NCBI GenBank assembly: GCA_038217425.1
Contig: JBBQPM010000129.1
Coordinates: forward strand, 1 to 19,426
DNA from: JAIEPT01 sp038217425
GTDB lineage: Bacteria > Planctomycetota > Planctomycetia > Gemmatales > Gemmataceae
Reading direction: 5' to 3'
Length of the DNA stretch: 19,426 nucleotides
Shown here: one piece after another, positions 15,601-19,426 of the stretch
Layout of the letters: every line of letters starts with the position of its first letter
Position numbering within the stretch: the first letter of the stretch is position 1
The notes under the pieces: model-generated
Seen by the model: the letters and a program-made list of their open reading frames with translations, nothing else
Told to the model about the DNA's origin: nothing
The model's database searches: none
Made by a program: the position numbers and the translations under genes

Positions 15601-15744
15601 TGCCTTGCGTGCCTTGGTATCGAAGCCATGGCAATGGAAACAGGCATCCGACAAAATCGGCCGAATGTCGCGATTGAACAGGACGGCTTCTTCCGCCCAC
15701 ATCAAGGAAGGCGCCACGAATAAGACGATGAGTGCACGGCACAT
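12670..15744 (-). CDS. PSCyt1-PSCyt2-PSD1 (DUF1549/DUF1553) cytochrome protein
   Basis: The 1024-residue exported protein has a short signal peptide (1-17). A cytochrome-c-like PSCyt1 domain follows, with heme motif CFHCH at 35-39 and a likely axial Met in VMPPP (91). DUF1549/PSCyt2 spans about 130-345: SFALTGFPPT, ARRWLDVARYADTHGLH, and a second CxxCH at 320-324 within CANCHDHKFDP. A helical stretch (365-395) leads to an extra beta-rich domain at about 408-572 (WVRLDAVAPSAAIGLKTVDG ... GVWTKL), resembling a lectin or carbohydrate-binding fold. The PSD1 part follows: FMMNRGQYDQPGEKV at about 675-689 and DUF1553 from about 707 (RLDLANWLVSTENPLVARVA). Such proteins are proposed to act in redox or polysaccharide processing at the planctomycete surface; the reaction is unproven. 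The gene leads the operon with DUF1501. The start ATG has TGGAAG 8 bases upstream. Confidence 0.95.
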   Translation of the reverse strand: MCRALIVLFVAPSLMWAEEAVLFNRDIRPILSDACFHCHGFDTKARKAKLRLDVPEGAFAQRKGSVAIKPGDLKASEAWARITSSEPSEVMPPPHANKTLTASQKNTIRLWIEQGAKYENHWAFEPVRRPAVPNVKHARTAIDAFLAGPQQKAGLVLQPEAERETLIRRVSFALTGFPPTLKEIDAFLSDVRPGAYERMIDRYLASPHYGEEMARRWLDVARYADTHGLHLDNERQMWVYRDWVVQAFNDNLPFDQFTVWQLAGDLLPNATPRQLAATGFNRCNVTSGEGGSIEAEWVYRNAVDRTNTMAEAWLGLTAGCANCHDHKFDPISMREYYSLYAFFVSAAGPALDGNVSTSAPFAKIPTPVQKATLEAALKAETEARKRLEQTALEIASAPEFDGPGATKARPVVQILLDDTTPYGGANKNTTRNAPDWQADPAFGAVSGRRVLRQINAYFHEDAFAFSLRPVMVPAKARLEAWVRLDAVAPSAAIGLKTVDGSRVWWGKEPPAMGPYGGGQLGTYKGSLPAPGVWTKLTVPADELGLKPGQRVASLTLQEHGGIVYWDAIALIGESSATDSAAAFQEWWKGLNGKAPPELPEELNPVVAGGPSAKHSADAVVKLRAFYLAYVASPENEILAKSQAAWEKTRTDRAAAEVAIPGTLIFRDLEKPRDAFMMNRGQYDQPGEKVNPGVPAALPPLKALKNGGRPTRLDLANWLVSTENPLVARVAVNRLWQQFFGIGLVKTSADFGSQGEPPSHPELLDWLAAEYQAGWDTKKLVRQLVLSDAFRRHAKQTSQAKAKDPENRLLARGPRFRLDAEQVRDNVLFVSGLVDLTMGGRGVKPYQPANLWEPIGYGDSNTRYYLQDHGSALHRRSLYVFLKRSAPPPFLSNFDGPNREQLCTVRDRTNTPLQALQLMNDIQHFEAARALAERTLAEGGKGIEARLEYLYRLVLSRRPDAVTTRLLASALEKQLELYKADPDAARRVIAVGESRPRKIAPDVETAAWTMIANLILNLDETLNRN

Positions 15745-15771
15745 GAGACGAACTTCCAGACAGGAGGTAGG

Positions 15772-15828
15772 ATGCTCGGAGGGTCAGGATCGATTATACC
15801 GGGCAGTCCATCCATACGAAAGACATGA
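15772..15828 (+). CDS. Possible 18-residue leader peptide
   Basis: A perfect AGGAGG (15762-15767) lies 4 bases before ATG 15772, which opens an 18-codon frame (MLGGSGSIIPGSPSIRKT) ending at TGA 15826-15828. It sits in the 126-base divergent region, 42 bases before the kinase start. A leader peptide is possible, but AGGAGG could also be chance in GC-rich DNA and the peptide has no stretch of repeated regulatory codons. Confidence 0.22.
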   Translation: MLGGSGSIIPGSPSIRKT

Positions 15829-15870
15829 AGACGCCCGAATTCCACTACACATCTCTGGGAGACCGTCCCG

Positions 15871-17574
15871 ATGAAGAAACTGATCAACCATCCTGCTGCC
15901 GTCGTCGAAGAGATGGTCGAGGGCCTGGTCGCTGTTTATCCCGGCCTGCGACGACTTGCGGGCCAGACGGTCCTGGTCCGTGCCGAGATCCACGACAAGA
16001 CCGCGCGCCAAGTCGCGGTGATCTCCGGCGGCGGTAGCGGTCATGAACCCGCGCATGCCGGCTATGTCGGTCGGGGCATGCTCAGCGCCGCGGTGGCCGG
16101 CGACGTCTTCACCTCTCCGAGCCCCGACGCCGTTCTGGCCGCCATTCGTGCGACAGCCGGCCTTGCCGGCGTGTTGCTGATCATCAAAAACTACACTGGA
16201 GATCGCTTGAACTTCGGACTCGCGGCTGAGCTGGCCCGCACCGAGGGGATTGCGGTGGAAACCGTACTGGTTGCCGATGATGTGGCACTCGCTGCATCTC
16301 CCGGGCACGCCGGACGTCGTGGGTTGGCCGGAACGATTCTGGTCCACAAGATCGCCGGCGCGGTGGCGGAGTCGGGCGCAACCCTGGCTGCGGTCGCCGC
16401 GGCAGCGCGAGCGGCGGCCGGATCGGTTCGCACCATGGGCTTGGCCCTCTCGTCCTGCACCGTCCCCGCCGCCGGTCGTCCCGGCTTCACGCTTGCCGAA
16501 ACGGAGATCGAACTGGGGCTGGGCATCCACGGCGAGCCCGGAGTGCGCCGAGGTCCGCTGGAGCCGGCCGATGTTCTGGTCGATCGACTGCTCGCCGCCA
16601 TCCTTGCAGATCTGGCTCTGGCCCCAGGCGCCCGTGTCGTGCTGTTAATCAACAACCTGGGAGCGACGCCGCCGATGGAACTAGCCGTTGTCGCACGGCG
16701 TGCCTTGGCCGTTTTGGAGGATCGCGGCGCCGTCGTCGAGAGAGCCTATCTCGGCACGTTTTTATCCGCGCTGGACATGACGGGCGCGTCGCTCTCCGTT
16801 CTTCCCGTTGACGACGAACAACTCTCGTACTTGGATGCCGTGACCGACGCCCCCGCCTGGCCCAATGCCGCGGCCCGACCACGAAGGCGAACTTTACCGC
16901 CGATGGAAACGGCACTTCCAAGCGATCCTTCGACCTCCCTGACAGCGTTCCGCCCGCAGTCACCTGTCGGGATCGCGCTGGAGTCGGCGATTCTAACTGC
17001 GACACAAGCTCTGATCGAGGCAAGTCCGCGTCTGACGGAAATGGACCAGAAGGTTGGAGACGGCGACCTCGGCATCAGCCTGGAGCGTGGCAGTCGGGCT
17101 GTACAGCAGGCTTTGCCAACGTATTCGCTCGACGACCCCGCCGCTGCCCTTCACGCCTTGGCCGTGACGCTGCAGCGTTCCCTCGGTGGCACCTCCGGCC
17201 CGCTCTACGCCGCGTTTTTCCTTCGTGCTTCCGCCGCTTTTGGGCGAGGTGTCGCGGATGACATGCAGACCTGGGCGACAGCCATTCAGGCTGGATGCAC
17301 AGCGATCGTGGAGTTGGGCGGAGCCTCAACTGGCGACCGAACGATGCTAGACGCTCTCCTGCCGGCTGCAGTCGCATTTCAAGGCGAGGTGCGCCGAACT
17401 CGAGTCGACGCATTGCGGAGCGCGGCAAATGCGGCTGCTGAAGGCGCCCGCGCCACGGCAAAGATGTTCCCCCGACGCGGTCGGTCGAGTTACCTCGGCG
17501 ATCGCGTCCTGGGCTATCCGGATCCTGGCGCTGAGGCGGTCGCAATTGTATTTGACGCACTGGCGAGGGGCTGA
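15871..17574 (+). CDS. Dihydroxyacetone kinase, DhaK-DhaL fusion (ATP type)
   Basis: The 567-residue protein has the length and order of single-chain ATP-dependent dihydroxyacetone kinases (about 550-600 residues), which make dihydroxyacetone phosphate. The DhaK domain (1 to about 330) has GGGSGHEP at 53-60, NYTGD at 107-111 with the substrate-binding Asp, and His220 in LGLGIHGEPG. This His is the residue expected to bind the substrate carbonyl covalently. A linker at about 331-362 leads to DhaL (to 567): KVGDGDLG at 394-401 with the Mg2+-binding aspartates, GGTSGPLYAAFF (439-450), GDRTMLDAL (488-496) and GRSSYLGDRVLGYPDPGA. No DhaM is nearby, consistent with ATP rather than a phosphotransferase donor. 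GGGAG lies 9 bases before ATG 15871. No glycerol genes are adjacent, so another triose-like substrate cannot be excluded. Confidence 0.93.
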   Translation: MKKLINHPAAVVEEMVEGLVAVYPGLRRLAGQTVLVRAEIHDKTARQVAVISGGGSGHEPAHAGYVGRGMLSAAVAGDVFTSPSPDAVLAAIRATAGLAGVLLIIKNYTGDRLNFGLAAELARTEGIAVETVLVADDVALAASPGHAGRRGLAGTILVHKIAGAVAESGATLAAVAAAARAAAGSVRTMGLALSSCTVPAAGRPGFTLAETEIELGLGIHGEPGVRRGPLEPADVLVDRLLAAILADLALAPGARVVLLINNLGATPPMELAVVARRALAVLEDRGAVVERAYLGTFLSALDMTGASLSVLPVDDEQLSYLDAVTDAPAWPNAAARPRRRTLPPMETALPSDPSTSLTAFRPQSPVGIALESAILTATQALIEASPRLTEMDQKVGDGDLGISLERGSRAVQQALPTYSLDDPAAALHALAVTLQRSLGGTSGPLYAAFFLRASAAFGRGVADDMQTWATAIQAGCTAIVELGGASTGDRTMLDALLPAAVAFQGEVRRTRVDALRSAANAAAEGARATAKMFPRRGRSSYLGDRVLGYPDPGAEAVAIVFDALARG

Positions 17575-18055
17575 GCAGACTGCGGCAGCATTACGTGAAT
17601 TTAGGTTCAAAGTCTCACCAACCGCCGCCGGCAGTCGAACGGGTTCGTTCGCCAATAAAGAATTTAAGATGAAATGTCCGGAATGTAGATCACGAGGGAG
17701 TGGCGGCTGGTCGACGCCGGCTGCGGTGCTTCCCAGGAGAAATCATGGCAGGGTTCCGGGTGACGACCGTATCTAATCCTTCCAAGGGTCAACGATGTCC
17801 TTGCCCGCCATGGCGACCCCGAGAGACCGAAGAACGTGAAGAACTCGGTTTGTCCCTTCATGCTAACCTGCGCGACGAGGAGCTGCTCGCCGTCAGCCAG
17901 ACGAAACGTTACGTCAAGGCGGGGCCTGGTGACGGGCAACACCACCGGCGGCCCCGCCGCGGTGATCGGCCTGGGCGTGCAGCCCAAGCACGGGCCGGCG
18001 ACCGACAACGACCTTTCGTCGGTCGTCGAGATCATCGCCTGATCGGCGTTCAAGA
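17575..18055. other. Region without a clear intact gene after the kinase
   Basis: Downstream of the kinase neither strand gives a clean gene. The plus strand holds the degraded frame at 17794-18042. The minus strand has a long open frame (18365-17664) whose stretch FRLADGEQLLVAQVSMKGQT and following EFFTFFGLSG also looks protein-like but matches nothing I can name. The first 200 bases (17575-17780) show no feature. Confidence 0.4.
17794..18042 (+). pseudogene. Degraded small gene of unknown family
   Basis: ATG 17794, with AAGGG upstream, starts MSLPAMATPRDRRT and then stops. The sense resumes in another frame. The best segment is GLVTGNTTGGPAAVIGLGVQ, then PKHGPATDNDLSSVVEIIA and TGA 18040-18042, where nearly every codon ends in G or C. 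The glycine/threonine-rich ending followed by a terminator hairpin and the next small gene recalls small phage structural genes, but this is only an impression. Which strand is coding in 17820-17920 is unresolved. Confidence 0.3.
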
Positions 18056-18124
18056 GCCGCGACTGCCAAGGAGCGGCTGAGGTGCTCGAGCGCTTCAAAC
18101 CGCTCCTTCGCAGTCGCGGCTTTT
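18056..18124 (+). terminator. Long hairpin with T-run, likely intrinsic terminator
   Basis: GCCGCGACTGC (18056-18066) pairs with GCAGTCGCGGC (18110-18120). After one C/C mismatch, AAGGAGCGG (18068-18076) pairs with CCGCTCCTT (18100-18108). The loop is 23 bases and the stem is followed by TTTT. The 20-bp GC-rich stem lies between two plus-strand frames, which suits termination of the upstream one. The near-perfect symmetry could also mark a repeat element. Confidence 0.6.
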
Positions 18125-18146
18125 CCCCTTCTCTCCCGAGACACCC

Positions 18147-18416
18147 ATGGCGACGAACGAAGCCATCTACACCTGGGGCTCGTACCGCACGCTCGACGGA
18201 CAGCCCGCCGGCGTTGTCGTGAAGGCGTCGCCGGGCCAGGTCGGCGGCTGGTACCTCCGCAACGCCCACGCCACGCTCGCTACGGAACATTCGTCCATTG
18301 ACACGACAGCGTTTATTTTCTTCAAAGCGGTTCATCAAGCCGGCGGCGTTCCCATCAGTGGTCATCGGTTGGAGGAGATTCAGGGACTGCTCGGCAAGAA
18401 ATTCAGCCGCGAATGA
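18147..18416 (+). CDS. Chimeric small protein: phage-like start, foreign second half
   Basis: This 89-residue frame has two unlike halves. Residues 1 to about 42 (EAIYTWGSYRTLDGQPAGVV, then VKASPGQVGGWYLRNAHA) use almost only G/C-ending codons. They resemble the opening of small phage-type structural proteins with 'VKASPGQVxGWYxxN'. From about 18276 the codon choice relaxes and the text becomes SSIDTTAFIFFKAVHQAGGV, then PISGHRLEEIQGLLGKKFSR, with a helix-turn-helix flavour; I cannot name this family. The stop at 18414-18416 comes early for either half, so it is probably a fusion of two truncated genes rather than a functional protein. No clear ribosome binding site precedes ATG 18147. Confidence 0.4.
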   Translation: MATNEAIYTWGSYRTLDGQPAGVVVKASPGQVGGWYLRNAHATLATEHSSIDTTAFIFFKAVHQAGGVPISGHRLEEIQGLLGKKFSRE

Positions 18417-18562
18417 GCCAAGCTACCCGAGCCGCTTCGTGATTTTATAAAGGGAAAGGGAGGGAAGGGAACAGCCCTGCCGAACACGGTGATTCCGGCA
18501 GCCTTCGAGATTCCGATTGTTGCCGAATCTGCCACGCAAAAGAGGTAGGCCGGCAAAGCGTT

Positions 18563-19426
18563 TTATAAGCCAGCCTTTCTCAATCGAAGTGAGTTTCCCA
18601 CAACCGACAGCGAACTCAAGCTCATTGCGGCACTCGCCCATACGGGGGAGATCAGCAGTCCAAAGAACGGGAACAACAAGCCGGCCGCGACAGGAACGCT
18701 GACCACGTTGTAGACGAAGGCCAGGCAGAGGTTTTGACGGATATTGGTCATCGTCGCTCGGCTTAGTCGTCGGGCTCGAACGATGGCTCGCAAGTCTCCT
18801 TTCACCAAGGTTACCCCGGCACTTTCCATCGCCACGTCGGTTCCCGAGCCCATCGCAATGCCAATCTGGGCTTGAGCCAACGCTGGGGCATCGTTGATGC
18901 CGTCGCCCGCCATGGCAACGATTCTTCCCTCGGCCTGGAGTTTCTTCACCACTTCGCTTTTCTGATCCGGCAAAACCTCGGCAATGATCTCATCGATTCC
19001 GAGTTGCCGTCCTACGGCTTCGGCAGTACGTCGGCTGTCGCCGGTGAGCATGATGACCCGCATTCCTTCGCCGTGGAGCAGCCGAATGGCCTCGGCGGTG
19101 GTTTCCTTGATGCGATCGGCCACACCGATGAGGCCAGCGAACTTGCCATCCACTGCGAGCAGCATCACCGTTTGACCTTCACCTCGCAAAGCGTCGATGC
19201 GATCCTTGTGCCCGGATACTTCGATGCCATGATCGGCTAGAAGAGCGGCGTTCCCCAAGAGGACCTTGCGGCCTTCGACCGTTCCCTTCACTCCCTTGCC
19301 CGTGACCGACTGAAAATCTTGGGCGTTCGCGATCGTCAGTTTCTTTTCTTCAGCTCCTTTCACGATGGCGGCGGCGAGAGGATGCTCGCTGTCTCGCTCC
19401 AGGCTCGCCGCGACACGCAGAATTTC
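18563..19426 (-). CDS. copA: Cu(I)-transporting P-type ATPase, C-terminal part (start outside window)
   Basis: The last 287 residues of a P1B-type ATPase are present; the gene enters from the right edge. Visible landmarks, numbered from 19426, are the SEHPLA motif at 13-18 that helps bind ATP, TGDS at 128-131, and the hinge GDGINDAP at 174-181. The final two membrane helices follow. They carry the copper-type signatures YN (239-240, in AFVYNVVSVPVAAG) and M..SS (268-272, in AAMSLSSLSVVGNSLRLR), which mark the P1B-1 Cu(I)/Ag(I) exporters. The metal site CPC, the phosphorylated Asp (DKTGT) and any N-terminal metal-binding domain lie outside. The 146 bases downstream (18417-18562) contain no gene that I can see. 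The symbol is given by family; the organism may carry several paralogues. Confidence 0.93.
   Translation of the reverse strand, partial: EILRVAASLERDSEHPLAAAIVKGAEEKKLTIANAQDFQSVTGKGVKGTVEGRKVLLGNAALLADHGIEVSGHKDRIDALRGEGQTVMLLAVDGKFAGLIGVADRIKETTAEAIRLLHGEGMRVIMLTGDSRRTAEAVGRQLGIDEIIAEVLPDQKSEVVKKLQAEGRIVAMAGDGINDAPALAQAQIGIAMGSGTDVAMESAGVTLVKGDLRAIVRARRLSRATMTNIRQNLCLAFVYNVVSVPVAAGLLFPFFGLLISPVWASAAMSLSSLSVVGNSLRLRKAGL

Noticed and set aside
15784..16530. 248-codon minus-strand frame over the kinase start
   Set aside because: It is fully antisense to the conserved DhaK domain and has no motif.
1..19426. CRISPR arrays, tRNA, rRNA, origin or phage attachment sites
   Set aside because: No direct-repeat array, cloverleaf, rRNA-like stretch or integrase-plus-tRNA arrangement could be recognised by reading both strands.

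Overview
The window looks like chromosomal DNA of a planctomycete, most likely a Gemmataceae-type genome. The evidence is a PSCyt1/PSCyt2/PSD1 cytochrome protein directly upstream of a DUF1501 protein, a planctomycete-style ECF sigma factor, secreted HEAT-, PQQ- and FG-GAP-repeat proteins, high GC with GC-rich third codon positions, and many dead transposase and recombinase pieces. The assignment rests on gene content only.

Layout. 1-125: tail of an IS4-type transposase. 227-814: orphan ECF sigma factor. 942-1922: secreted HEAT-repeat gene with two compensating frameshifts, cut off by transposon DNA. 1923-3705: a graveyard of IS630 transposase, a second transposase-like family and a large serine recombinase; each survives as two pieces on opposite strands. 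3813-5723 (-): intact secreted HEAT-repeat protein. 5966-6183: remnant of a secreted WD40 gene. 6241-8766: secreted PQQ-type beta-propeller protein. 8767-9536: no intact gene, but relics of an aldo/keto reductase and an unidentified gene. 9537-10772 (-): secreted FG-GAP/VCBS protein. 10773-11206: nothing recognised. 11207-15744 (-): PSD1-type cytochrome protein and DUF1501 protein in a two-gene operon with a 2-base gap. 15871-17574 (+): single-chain dihydroxyacetone kinase (DhaK-DhaL), divergent from that operon. 17575-18416: phage-like or otherwise unrecognised fragments, a long terminator-like hairpin and a small chimeric reading frame. 18563-19426 (-): C-terminal part of a Cu(I) P-type ATPase, running off the window.

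How the genes may work together. The PSD1/DUF1501 pair is the only clear operon. The HEAT, PQQ and FG-GAP proteins all carry export signals and look like independent envelope or periplasmic proteins. The kinase and the copper pump are housekeeping or stress functions with no visible link to their neighbours. I found no intact defence system, CRISPR array, tRNA or rRNA. The most unusual feature is the scrambled mobile-element block at 1923-3705, where locally inverted pieces of three different genes lie side by side.
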